Source: Candolleomyces eurysporus (lineage: Eukaryota; Basidiomycota; Agaricomycetes; Agaricales; Psathyrellaceae). Taken from it: a stretch of 64,000 bases of DNA. This document shows positions 41,240-54,191 of this stretch, piece after piece (position 1 is the first letter of the stretch; every line of letters begins with the position of its first letter). The stretch spans positions 62,001 to 126,000 of the forward strand of contig JANBPK010000816.1 in the NCBI GenBank assembly GCA_027579435.1. The letters are read 5' to 3'. Both the position numbers and the translations under genes were made by a program. The notes below the pieces were generated by a model. That model was given only the letters and a program-made list of their open reading frames with translations. It had not been told where the DNA came from and made no database searches.

Positions 41240-42113
41240 GATTGAACGCGTCAACCAGAACCGACCGTTCGCTGTGGAGGAGGATGTGTTGAAAGAGTGG
41301 AAAGGAAATGATGAACATTCACAAGGGGAGCCGGTAATATATCCCCCTGGACGGAAGCCGGCTCCTGGCGTAAACAGTCTTACGAGGCCCGACAATCTAA
41401 TCTGATTGGCCCTTTTGGCAACGCCGGACTGACTCGTCACTCGCCTGCGGCCCCGGCTTGGCTGCGTACAGCTGCCTTAACGTATACGGAGTGGCAAACC
41501 GCAGCAGCCTGCAAAGATCTCTATCAATCGTATAGACAAGGACGACGAAAATAGACAACTAGACCAACCTATCCTAGAACATGTTCGATAGTCTGCTGAA
41601 CGCTGCATGCACGGAGACCAGCAGAATCCAACTACAACGTGGCATAACGTTGGCCTCAGGGCTCGATGGCTATCACTTTCCGATGGGCCCCTGACCCTAT
41701 ACCGTCGGTTACGGAGTGCAAATTGCTTGTCGTCGACTCTGAGTCAAAGGCCCCCGAGCTCGTAAATGAATTGAACTCGTAAAGGACGGACCGACTTCGG
41801 CATAAGATACAGTGATTGTCTTCTTGGTGTAGAGTCACTGCAGCACAGCAATGTAGTGCACATCCATTCAATTTTCAACGTCCAGGCCCCGATGTCTGCC
41901 TTTGCTGCAGAACCCGTTGGCAGCTGTGAGCAAACAAGGGTCGGGCGCCACCCGGCAGCAAACGGAGTCTCGGAGGCATTCCCGGCGCGGACTAATTAAG
42001 CCAGATTTTACAGCGCACCAAGCGACCAAACGCTCACCTTGTTTCCTACCAACTGAACCACCGTCGACCCGAAGAAAGCAGGCTTTCTCAGAACTACACT
42101 CTTTATTTTCATC
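41240..42113. promoter_or_regulatory. Divergent promoter region ABC transporter / AGC kinase
   Basis: An 874-bp spacer between outward-facing start codons. It is long enough for two separate promoters. No gene and no clear repeat is visible; open frames on the minus strand at 41.9-42.3 kb are shadows of the kinase exon. Confidence 0.5.
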
Positions 42114-44353
<2,240 letters not shown>

Positions 44354-45191
44354 TTCGCTTAGCGTTTTCGATGTTCTCGCTTTATACATCCATTGCAGCA
44401 TCCCTCTCGTAATTCCAACACCGTATTAATTCCCCGGTTGCATGCATTCGCTATATCTTAATTTACCTACTCGACTAACTCCCTGCTCGCAGTCGTTTTC
44501 GCTTTTTTTCATTTCGGCCTCTTCTGCTTTCCTGCCCTGTCTTGTCGCTGTAGTGTCACCTCCGTCCTTGGTTTCATGTGTCGTGTTGCAAAGTTGTTGT
44601 TATTTATGATCGGTTTGATGTTCAGCCCGTCGTCCTTCTTGAATAATCGTGGTCGTACATACATCCTTGTAATAAGCCTGTCATACCGTCGAAATGAAAC
44701 GCATCCTGTTATTATACCTCACCTACATACCTGCCGTTTCAGGCGGGTATTGTGGTCCTCGGAGGTGGCTCGTGGTGCGCTTCGTGGTTTCAGTGGGTAT
44801 GTCTTCATTTCACTGTCGACGTCGTGCACTGGTTGGCGTACTCACGTTGGTGCAGATTTCGCAACTGTGACTGTAAGATGGTCTCCACAGAGCTGGTGCC
44901 GAAGCTTGGACGTCACTCACTCCTGGGTGGAGGACTCCATGGTGAGGCCCGAGGTAACACTTACATGATCCAATTTAGCATCGGCCGCTGACGATGTGGA
45001 TTCGTAACAGTCTCAGCTCGCTACCTCGAGTCCCTTCGACTCCGATGTTAAACGTTGATGCATGATGCATCACTAAGGACGTGCGTTATATACCTTGGAC
45101 CTCGAGGTGCTGCGTGAGTGAAGCCGCAGCTCGCGCAGAGCCCTCCCAATCACCATCCTCGACGTCGATCCGTCTTCTTCGAACCCAAGCG
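44354..45191. other. Spacer AGC kinase / F-box gene
   Basis: About 840 bp with T-rich sequence right after the kinase stop, consistent with a 3' UTR, then the promoter of the F-box gene. No gene is seen. An in-frame ATG at 45081 would extend the F-box protein upstream, but the extension lacks conserved features. Confidence 0.45.
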
Positions 45192-47257
45192 ATGTCTGGT
45201 CTGCCAGACGACATTCTTCAGGGCGTCATTCAGCACCTCCAGTTCGACCTCCCAGAGCTCTCATCCTGTGCCCGAGTCTCTCGGAAATTCAGCTCATGGA
45301 CGCGTCCACACATCTTTCGCCAAGTCAGCCTTCGCAGCAACGCATCCCAAGTCGACCGTTTCACTGCGCTCCAAACCCTACTCCAGTCAAACCCCTCCCT
45401 GCTCGAAGACACCAGCCACCTCTTCCTAGAGTTGGGCGACGGACACCGATGGATATTCTCGCGAATCCTCACACCCCCGTTCCGCACCTCCGACCCCTCA
45501 TTCTACGACTCGCTGCGCAAACAGCGCTACGAGCTGGACACCACGATCTCGTCCGTCCTCCAGGGCTTTCGGAACTTGCGTTCCCTCGTCATATCGCATT
45601 TCACGTTCTACCCCATCTCGCCTGTGCAAGGCCTGATAGCGGGGTGGCAGCACGTATTTGGGATCCCGACGTTGGAGAAGCTTCTCATGTCTGATATCTC
45701 GGACTTCCCGCTAGCCTTGCTGGGGTATGCGACGGAGGGGTTGAGAGAGGTGGAGTTTCTGAGGGTCAAGTTGGATAGGCGGGATACGCAGCAGATGTGG
45801 TCGCAGGTAACTGCTGTCCTCCCGACTACCGCCTTGACCACCACCAACACGGGTACTGCTGCTACTACTGCTGCTACCTCAAGTTCAACCAAGGTTTGGG
45901 GAGCTCCGGTGAAGGAGGAAGAGGTGGAGGTGATGGGTAGGGGAAAGCACCTTCGACCGAAGGCGTTGTCGATCCGGGATTGCTATCCCGAGACGATTGA
46001 GCCGGTCATCGCGTGTGCTTTGAACCCCAACTCGTTTTTGGATCTTGGGCAGGTTGAGGTGTTGAAGATACATCCTTGCCTTGCCGTCCAAGCGGCTTCT
46101 TATAACAAGCTGGTCAAGACTGTCATTGCGATTTCGGAGGTGCTGCATCATTTAGTGTGGATGTCCTCAGGTGAGCACCTGCATTCTATATCTTCTTAGT
46201 GTGCTAATTTATGTGCCTGCAGCTCAACACCAACTCAAGAACCTCGATGTCTTCAATGCAGCTTTCGCCAAACTCGAAAAAANTCGACTTGATCTTCGTC
46301 GACGGGTTCGGCGGGTTCCCTCAACTCCTTACCGAAATCCGGGACCTTCTCCGAGGTGCAACCAGCCAACTAGCATCCTCACCTTCCCTTGGCACCGCTG
46401 CCAGTAACCCTGGCTTCAAAGCCTCTAGTGCGCTTCAGGAACTTACTCTTAGATTCGATCTGGAGAACCTAACGATGCATTCAACGCCGGAATCGAGCAT
46501 GTCCCCAAATCCTGGTGTTCCCCGGGGAGTTGCAATCTCCAACTCCAACTCCTCCAACAATGGCTCGGACTCTAATCCCGCAGGCGATTCGGAGAAAGAA
46601 CACAGAAACTCGTACTTCCCGACGAATCTATCTCCAACTCACGCGACGTCCACCAGTTTGTACTATGCGCATATCAAGTACATCTGGAAGTTGGATGAAG
46701 GGGATATGCACGTGCTGAGGGAGATCGACGGGATGCTGTCGTCGGGCAATAATAGCCACCACGATTCGGAGGAGGATTTGGATCCGAATTCGACTTCCAA
46801 TTCGAATTTGAATCCGGTGCAGCTAGTGACGAGCGACGTGTTGCGCTTGTCGCTATGTCCCAGTGCAAGCGCTCTCAGCCCTGGTACCGGTGGTGGCGCA
46901 TCTCTCCCACCAGCACCAGGAATAACAGTAACGGCTCCCAGTACCACTGCAACCACAACCCCAACCACAACAGAGACTGCTTCCGCTTCTGTTGGTGGTG
47001 CCAGTGGCCCTGGTCACAGTCACGGTTACGGTTACGGGGGTCCTAGGAACAGGAACACTGTTGCTCCTAGGGACGACCACAGATTCCCAAACTTCCAAAG
47101 ACTCTCGACGACGTGCGTCTTCAACTCGGCTTCGAGCTTCATGTTGGACGATTGGAAGGCCCTGGATGTGTACGAAGCCTGCAAAGGCTTCGTGTTGGGC
47201 GGGTTGCCAAGGCTAGGGGGAGAAGGGAAGTTGCATTTCGCGTTTGAGAAGATGTGA
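45192..47257 (+). CDS. F-box-like protein, frame interrupted by an N
   Basis: Two exons (45192-46170 and 46223-47257). The N-terminus MSGLPDDILQGVIQHLQFDL followed by ARVSRKFSSWTRPHIFRQVS is an F-box-like domain. The remainder resembles the long LRR-free C-terminal regions common in basidiomycete F-box-like proteins, with Ser/Thr/Asn-rich inserts. The frame before N46283 (FNAAFAKLEK) and after it (DLIFVDGFGGFPQLLTEI) differ by one base. Dropping the N restores one frame of 670 codons, so the N is probably a spurious base after an A run. The product would be a substrate adaptor of an SCF ubiquitin ligase; the target is unknown. Confidence 0.8.
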
Positions 47258-48403
47258 TATTTCCGTGTACACCATCCTAGTATGCGTGTGTGTGCGAGTT
47301 AGATGTGTACATAAATTCTGGTCGGATGATCGTCAGGGTGATCAAGCCGGGCGAGGCGACCAATCTATTCGTGTAGATCACTCGGCGTAGGCGATGTCCC
47401 CGGTGGTTCTTGCTGCTAAAGCTATGCGATGGCTTGTACTGGCAAGTGGTCTTATAATGGGTCCACCAAACGTTATACGAACATATGGCAAACGGCAATG
47501 ATACCTAGTGGTACAGTGATAATCAGAAGCTGAAACGAACCATCGCATGGTCGTGTAATTTTACGATCCCCGCGAAGCAACGATGTTCGGTGATTCCAAG
47601 TGACGATACCTCTGGGTATGAGTATTATTATTATCAAAACCAAGCATCAGACCTCGCCCTGACCCACAAATATCATTAGAACACTCTCATGCGAAGAACG
47701 GGGTGTATTCGAAATGATCAATCACCTCACAGAAGACACCAAGACCGATATCCACCTGACAGATGGTTGTACACATTGTAACGTAGACCAGCTGCTTGGT
47801 CTAAAAGCCTACGTGTATATTTTCCCTTGTTCCAGGTATGTACGTGAGCGTAGGAATAGCGGTCAATAGTAGTACAATGTAGGTACAACAGCAAACCAAG
47901 AAAAATAAATCAATAGATAGATATGCAAACCAAAGATTGAATATTGAGCATTGAGCGAGGGTCCGGTGGAATAGGAAGATGGGTTAAAAATGAGCGAACA
48001 GAACACCAATGAGGGAAAGACGCTGTAGATTAGGATGGGAATGGGGAAAAGAGGTATAGAGCCAATCCGACCAGCTCGGGACGGGGTATCACAAATAGTC
48101 AATTGAGCCTAATGAAGGATTCGACGGTGGCGCTCGCACGAGACGGACGGATGGACAGATGCACCGCTCAGCGAACCTCACCGTTGATCCCCATCTCCCG
48201 GTCCATCTACATCTATCTAATCCCAGTGGGAGATGTTGATGCAGATGGAGCGACGAAGATGGGGTTTTCGTACAACACAACTTCGTATTGGTGAGCTAGA
48301 ATCTCTGCTGGTCGGGTCTAGCACGGCTTTACTCCCACACACACCACCTCTCGGCCCCAAGCGCCCACCCGCGCCCACCGCTTCTCTCGTCCCGATCTCC
48401 CCT
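47258..48403. other. Convergent 3' spacer
   Basis: About 1.15 kb between the F-box gene and the seven-TM gene, which face each other. It holds AT-rich stretches such as TATTATTATTATC near 47623 and AAGAAAAATAAATCAATAG near 47900, likely 3' UTR or polyadenylation sequence. No coding frame is convincing. Confidence 0.45.
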
Positions 48404-49697
48404 CTACTTCCTCGCGCCGTAGTTCTTGTCCTCCATCAGCATAACCTCTCGGTCGATAGTGACCTTGACACCCGTTCCGTCATCCTGATTAGCCAGACCG
48501 CCGCGCTTGCTCTCAGCGCCGACGCTGCTCTTGTCCTCTCCGTGGATATCGCCGTCCCAGCCGCTCTCAGGCTTCGACCTCAACTCATCAAGAGTATAGG
48601 TGTGGGCGTTCTGGGTGGTAGGAACAGCAGAGCGCAATTGGACGCTGTTGATTCCGACGGAGTGGGCAGCGCCAGGAGCGCCCGAAAGGTTCGAGAGACC
48701 GTGGATAGCAGCCGCGTTACCTCCCGAGCGGGAGGAGTTGTTGGCAGACGAGCCAGAGAGGGCAAAGGATCCTCCGTAGTCGAGCGAAGAGCGGATGTTG
48801 AGGATAATTCGGAGAGTCATCGAGGTCGTCAAGACGGCAGCCATGCTAAAATTGAGAAGCAATTTGTTAGCAATCATGCCTTCTTTGGAACACAGAATGC
48901 CATGGTTATGTTACTTACCTGGTGACGATGGTCCTGACGGGGTCGTTGGTGCCGGTGGGCTTGATGACGAACCAGAAGATCATGTTGACCATGTTAACGA
49001 GCCAGATGGCACCATAGAGGTTGAGACCATCACGGAGCATGAGCTTCCAGGGGCTGAGAGGCCTCGTCTGGAGGGAGTCGATGGAGCGCATCAACGCAAG
49101 GGCGAAGGAGACGGTGTAGAGGACGGTGGGGGCGACCCAGTAGATGCCCACCCAGGTCTCCTTGGGGCCCGCAATGCAACCCTGGCCCTCGAGCAAGGGA
49201 ACAGCTGTAGGGATCGTTAGGATTGAAAATCTTCACACGGGTAGTATAGGAGACTACTCACTGCGGTAGAAACCACAGCAAATGGCGGTAACGACGACCT
49301 GGACAGCAAAGAGCGCCGACATGACGCCGAGGATGCCACGGTTGTTGTCGTAGATGGCCTTGATACGAATAACATGGACGACCGAGCAGCAGGCGAGCAG
49401 GATCGCGGTGCAAATGGGCTCGAAGAGGAAGAACTTTTGACACATCTCCTGGGTCCATTTTGTGTCAAAGAAGGCGACGGCGACGATGATGAACTCGATG
49501 GGCATGAAGAGCCGGAGGAAGTTGAAGAGGATTTTAAGGGTAGGCCATCCTGGGGTGCGGAAGAGCCGCCAGGTGCGGGGGGAGAGCACGAGGGTGTCCC
49601 ATGCGGCGACGGTGAGGGTGCACACAAGGAAGTACTTGTGGGCGGAGAGATGGGGCGGGAGGTCGAGGGACGGGGGGAGCTGGGAGATGATGGACAT
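48404..49697 (-). CDS. Seven-transmembrane fungal protein of unknown function
   Basis: Three exons (49262-49697, 48919-49204, 48404-48845) join to 387 aa. Seven hydrophobic segments can be read: around YFLVCTLTVAAWDTLVL, LRLFMPIEFIIVAVAFF, ICTAILLACCSVVHVIRI, LFAVQVVVTAICCGFY, VAPTVLYTVSFALALM, LYGAIWLVNMVNMIFWFVI and TSMAAVLTTSMTLRIILNI. A Ser/Gly/Asn-rich cytosolic tail of about 120 residues with possible phosphosites follows. The order and spacing resemble the basidiomycete-expanded DUF6533-like membrane proteins, some of which look receptor-like, but no ligand or G-protein motif is evident. It shares a 208-bp spacer with the divergent single-TM gene. Confidence 0.85.
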
Positions 49698-49905
49698 TGG
49701 GGAGATGGGGGGAGGAGGATTCTCAGGTCCGCGAGATGTAAATAATGTGTCGAGAATATATAGGTGCCGACATGATCATATCAGAGGCTGATGGATACTT
49801 GATGGATTGGTCTTGAATGGAATATGTCTGCGCCCCTTCTTTTGTTCAAGTCTCATCCTCATCAAAGAACCAGCCCAGCGCTAAGTGGTGGACTGCCACT
49901 CTGCC
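49698..49905. promoter_or_regulatory. Short bidirectional promoter
   Basis: Only 208 bp separate the start codons of two outward-facing membrane-protein genes. A TATATA element lies at about 49757-49762 near the middle and reads the same on both strands. Co-expression of the two genes is likely but inferred. Confidence 0.55.
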
Positions 49906-51801
49906 ATGGACGTATCCACCGTCCAGCCAGCGGAGGCCACCTCCAGCCAGTCGCCCCCGAGGTCCTCCAAGCCCGGCACCAGCAACCTCTATCTGTGTGT
50001 TTACTCCCCCGTTTGTCCCAACAGAGTCTAACCATGTCCAAGCGTCACCTTCCTCGCAACGCTCTTTCTCCTCCTCTTCGTCTCATGTGCGATCGTTCTG
50101 AGGTCCTACTTTTTGCGCAGGAGGTACCAGAGACATGTAGCCCAGGCCCTGGCTCAGGGCATCGTCCTCACCCCTAGGGCCCCCGGCAGCCGGAAGAAAC
50201 GATTTGGCACCCGCCCCCACATGTACGAGAGCTGGATCGCCCCTCTCCATGTCAGCGGTGTCAGTGGCTCGCAGGTGGAGAAACCGCAGGGGGGCCGCTG
50301 GCGTGACATGCTCGTCAGTTCTCTCTCCTCATGTCTGATCCATTAATTAAACGAATTTATATAGCCATTGACTGTGCAAACCGTCGTCGTCAAGCGTCGC
50401 GCAAAGGATCCTAACGCGACCTCCCCCCTTTCGTCCCCCATTAACGGTCCTGACCCTAGTGCACCGTCACCCCTGGTCCTGTTTCCTCCAGCTGACAGGA
50501 ACAATGTTCGATTCTCCGAGGCCCCGCCTGAAGTTCAGCAGCAACCGCCTTTACGAAGCTTTCTCTCCAAAGGCCTCTCATTCTTGTCTTCGTCAACCTC
50601 CGCTGTACCTCCCCCCGCTAGCAACACCTCCGATCCTGATCCTCCGTCTTCCACCACAGCTTTCCGCCAGTCGCGGTTCGGCCCCTCGGAAATGCCGCAC
50701 AATACCACCCCATTTCCAGCACAAGAACCACGACCCGAAGACCCACAAATAGCCAATATACGCGAACGCGAACGGGAAAGGCGGGAATCAGCGACCTGGC
50801 GCGCGATCGTTTCGCCCTCGCCTAGCCTTGCACATGCATTTGCTCCTACTCCCGGTGGATCGACGTCGGACCTGCATACGCACCGCCGAAACATCTCATT
50901 GCCATCGCCCGCGCCTACCACTGGTAACGGAGAAGTCCGTCGTCCCAGATTGACTTTACCGGTCCCCACGACTACATTGAATGTGAATGCAAACGGTGAC
51001 AGTGCGAATGTTGTTTTCAGTCCTACGAGCCCTGGCCCTGCGAGTGCGCTAGGGGGAGCTGGGACGAAATATCGCATACGGACCGAAATGCTGCAAATTT
51101 CGGTCTTGGTGGCGATGCCCGACGTCCGAATGAGCACACTCTATGGCGATGCGGGCGTCGTGAAACGGTTGAGGGCCGCAGAGCTCGGAGGGTGGGGGTA
51201 TCGAGGTCCTAAACTCGAGTCGGACGACGGAAAAACCAAGTCTGACAAAGGCACCGATGGAGATGATGCGGAGGTGGTCAAACAGAGCAGGAGGAAAGAA
51301 AAGGCAAAAGCGCGGAAGGAAGATGAGGATGAGGACGAAATTGTTGAGGTGCCAGGATACGAATCGTCTTCGTCCGACGGAGAGGATGACGAGGAGGAAG
51401 AGGAAGAAGAGGAAGAGCATGTACCCTTGCCCGAGCTCGTCCTTGGGGTGATGAGGCTCAATTACAAGCACAACTCCTCAGGTCAATCGTCACCGACAGA
51501 TAGGTCCCCTCCTACCTTTGTTATTCCTTCGAACCCGCCTCCCCCACCTCCTGTCCCTACGCCCGTACCTGTTCCCGCGCCGGTATTCGATGGCCCGTCA
51601 ATACAGGAGGAACAGGTGCTGGCGAGACATGGTTTGGCTCTGGCGGTACCGACCGAAACCGACGGACCTTCAACTCAGACTCAAACCACCTCAGCTTCAA
51701 GTGATGGACTCGGAGAAGGCCAGTCGACGCACGCTATGACTCTATCAGCTAATCCTGAGGCTGAGGCTCATGCAAAATCTACTGGACTTGTTCAATCATA
51801 G
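49906..51801 (+). CDS. Single-TM protein with acidic, low-complexity cytosolic region
   Basis: Three exons (49906-49994, 50043-50313, 50365-51801) join to 598 aa. A short Ser/Pro-rich N-terminus is followed by one membrane segment (TFLATLFLLLFVSCAIVL) and a basic stop-transfer stretch (RSYFLRRRYQRHV), suggesting an N-out, C-in protein. A conserved-looking block RKKRFGTRPHMYESWI lies near the membrane. The rest is Ser/Pro/Thr-rich with one ordered-looking stretch (IRTEMLQISVLVAMPDVRMS) and a Glu run of about 11 residues near 51390-51418. I do not recognise the family. Proteins with the RPHMYE-type motif next to one TM appear lineage-specific in mushrooms as far as I can judge, but this needs a search. 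Confidence 0.75.
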
Positions 51802-51870
51802 ACTTTCTTCCGCTCGCTCTATTCCCGATTCCCTCAGGCTGTGGTTCAGATACCGAGATACGATAACTTC

Positions 51871-51895
51871 CATCCATCTATCTATCTATCCATCC
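51871..51895. repeat. CATC/CTAT microsatellite
   Basis: A 25-bp run of CATC and TATC units just downstream of the single-TM gene stop. Confidence 0.7.
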
Positions 51896-52852
51896 ACGGG
51901 TCAATAGTGGAGTAGAGCGTATGTACACAGGGTTCCATAATCTTCTTGCACACAGACGGAACAGGCTATTAGGATGTCAGATCTATCCATCGTCTACACC
52001 CCACTATATTCGTATTAGTAACTACTATGTACTCCATTTATCCATATTTCTCTTCGTTGGTGACGATCCTTGAATACCCCTTCATCTTATCTTCTTTCTT
52101 TCTGGAGGCTGGATACGATATGTCCTCATTCGTGTTGTCAAGTTCTGTTTGCAGTCATGTCGACTTGTATCACTAGTTAGCTTGGTTTTGATCATGGGAT
52201 GGGGAAGCGACATTGACATTGACGTGTCCGTCCGTTCGCGAACGCTCATTATGATTGATCAACAACTATCAGAAGGACGGCCAAGTCGGCCGGTCGATGA
52301 GATGAGACTGATCTACGTATTCGTTCGCATCATATCATGATTGTGATGCTTCATATCTACTTTACCACCTGCACAGACCACCCAAGAAACTTGGGCTCAG
52401 CGGGTATGTTCGGGGTGGGACATATATAGCACTGACACCACGGGGGTCATGTCGCCGAACGAGTGACGTGACTGATCCTATCACATTCAAACATTCGGGC
52501 CTCAAGGAGTTCGAAGACTCCAAGCAAAGTTAAAAAGGGGGTGGATGATTCAATTGATTGACAAGACTCCCATGTGCTGAGAGTATATTGACCCACTCAC
52601 CGCAGCTCACCGCCCACGTCGGAGGCAGGGACGGGTTCCCTGTCCATCGCCCCTTCTAGCATGGAAGATTCAAAGAAAGTAAAAATTAAACATACGTCCC
52701 GAGGTTGGAGACCGATGAGTACGGCACGATCGCCGAGTTTGGGTACCGGCGATATGGACAACCCTTAAGTAAACGTAGAATTAACTATCGGTGGGAGAGA
52801 CAATCGCAAGAGGAATGGTGTCGTTTCGACATTGCCTGTAGGTAGTCTGTGC

Positions 52853-53310
52853 CTTGATGTTGGGGTATGTAGTGTTGTTCACCGGGGTGTCGATCGAGGC
52901 GCATTCCTTCAGGTGATCGAAAGGGAGAGCCGATCGCAAGATGGTTAGTGACTAGTGACCTTTCCTGTAGTAGCCTCTGTACCTTGATGGTGGGGGTAGT
53001 GTGTAATCGCCAGGATGTTCGAGCTCTTGGTTGAGGCGCATTCTGTGAGGTCATCAGCACAAAGTGCCGATCGCAGGACGGTTGGTAGTATCTGCACCTT
53101 GATGGTGAGGTATTGTGGATCACCAGGATATTTACATCCGTCGGTTGAGGCGCACTCCATGAGGTGATCAGGAGAGAGAGAGCCAATCATAGGACGGTCG
53201 GTGAATAGTGACGTTTCCTGTGGTAGTCTCCGCGTCTTGATGGTGAGGTAGTCCGTATCACCAGGGTGTTTATAACTGTTGAGAGGCAGATTCTGTAGTC
53301 GTACGATTGA
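52853..53310. repeat. Diverged minisatellite, about four ~115-140-bp units
   Basis: Units begin at about 52853, 52980, 53097 and 53236 with CTTGATG(G/T)TG and share, in order, a TATCACCAGG-like block, GGTTGAGGCGCA, GAGGTGATCA and a CCGATCGCAGGACGGT-like block, then TGACGTTTCCTGTGGTAGTC. The last unit is incomplete. Divergence is clear, so the array is not recent. It carries no coding signal. Confidence 0.8.
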
Positions 53311-54191
53311 TACAGGGTAATACGGTCGAGCGACTTACTCTAGCTGGAGACCCGCTTCATGGGTGCTGCGATCATGACTGAACACGAAGCGTAGGTAGGC
53401 CTATCGAGTGGTACGCGATGCTCGCTTGGTATCCAGGTAAGTGCCAGTCCTGAGCTTTTATGGGGCAAGCCACAAGATAATCGTACAGAGGTGGGTGTTG
53501 ACTGAAGCAGATCGAATGAGGTAGGCAGTCCCCAAAGTTGACCAGAGTTTCGTAAAAGATGTTCATCGTAGCTTAGGTGTCGGCGTAGTTGCCAAGAGAA
53601 TTCAACAGACCCGCCCTTCGTCTTTTCAAGGCATAATTGGACAAGGTGTTTGACAAGGCGCACCAATTTCAGGCTGGGTACGTGCATTTAATATCGCAGA
53701 TAATGCCTCTCCTAGAGTTCCAGAGCAAGCAGCAGTGGGGTGGGACTATTGTCAAAGAAGGTTCAGTAAACATCGACCCAAGGAAGACTTCTTTGTGCTA
53801 GCCAGATAGATTGACAGGCATGCTGGAGGACATGAGGCGGGAAGAGTGGCAGCAGGATAAGGTTACGGCAATGGCATGAGAAGGCGGGCATATCTCTCAG
53901 TGGTGGGTGCGGCCAACTTAACTCGGTTCCTTGTGTTTTCGACGCGCGATGGTCCCGTGACCGCGTTCGCCGTACATCGTGGCAGGACCCCGGGCGCAAT
54001 CCCTCCGAAGTGGCCATTCAAAGAAGGTGCGGTGGCTGACGGGGCCGAAAAAGGCAGCAACGGAGGCAGCTGTCCGGGGTCCTGGTTCGCAGCGTGGTGA
54101 TGGTTTGGAAAGGCCACCGCCGCTGTGTCTTTCTTTGGTTTTTCATTTTCTACTTGCTTTGCAACGTTCCACTTCGTCTTCGTCGTCGACC

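Larger units (their letters stand above)
51802..54191. other. Gene-poor spacer with repeats
   Basis: About 2.4 kb without a recognised gene. It holds the 3' end of the single-TM gene, a small CTAT microsatellite, a diverged minisatellite and the promoter and leader of the Mps1 gene. Open frames at 53340-53690 (minus) and 53876-54117 (both strands) have no family signature. Confidence 0.5.
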
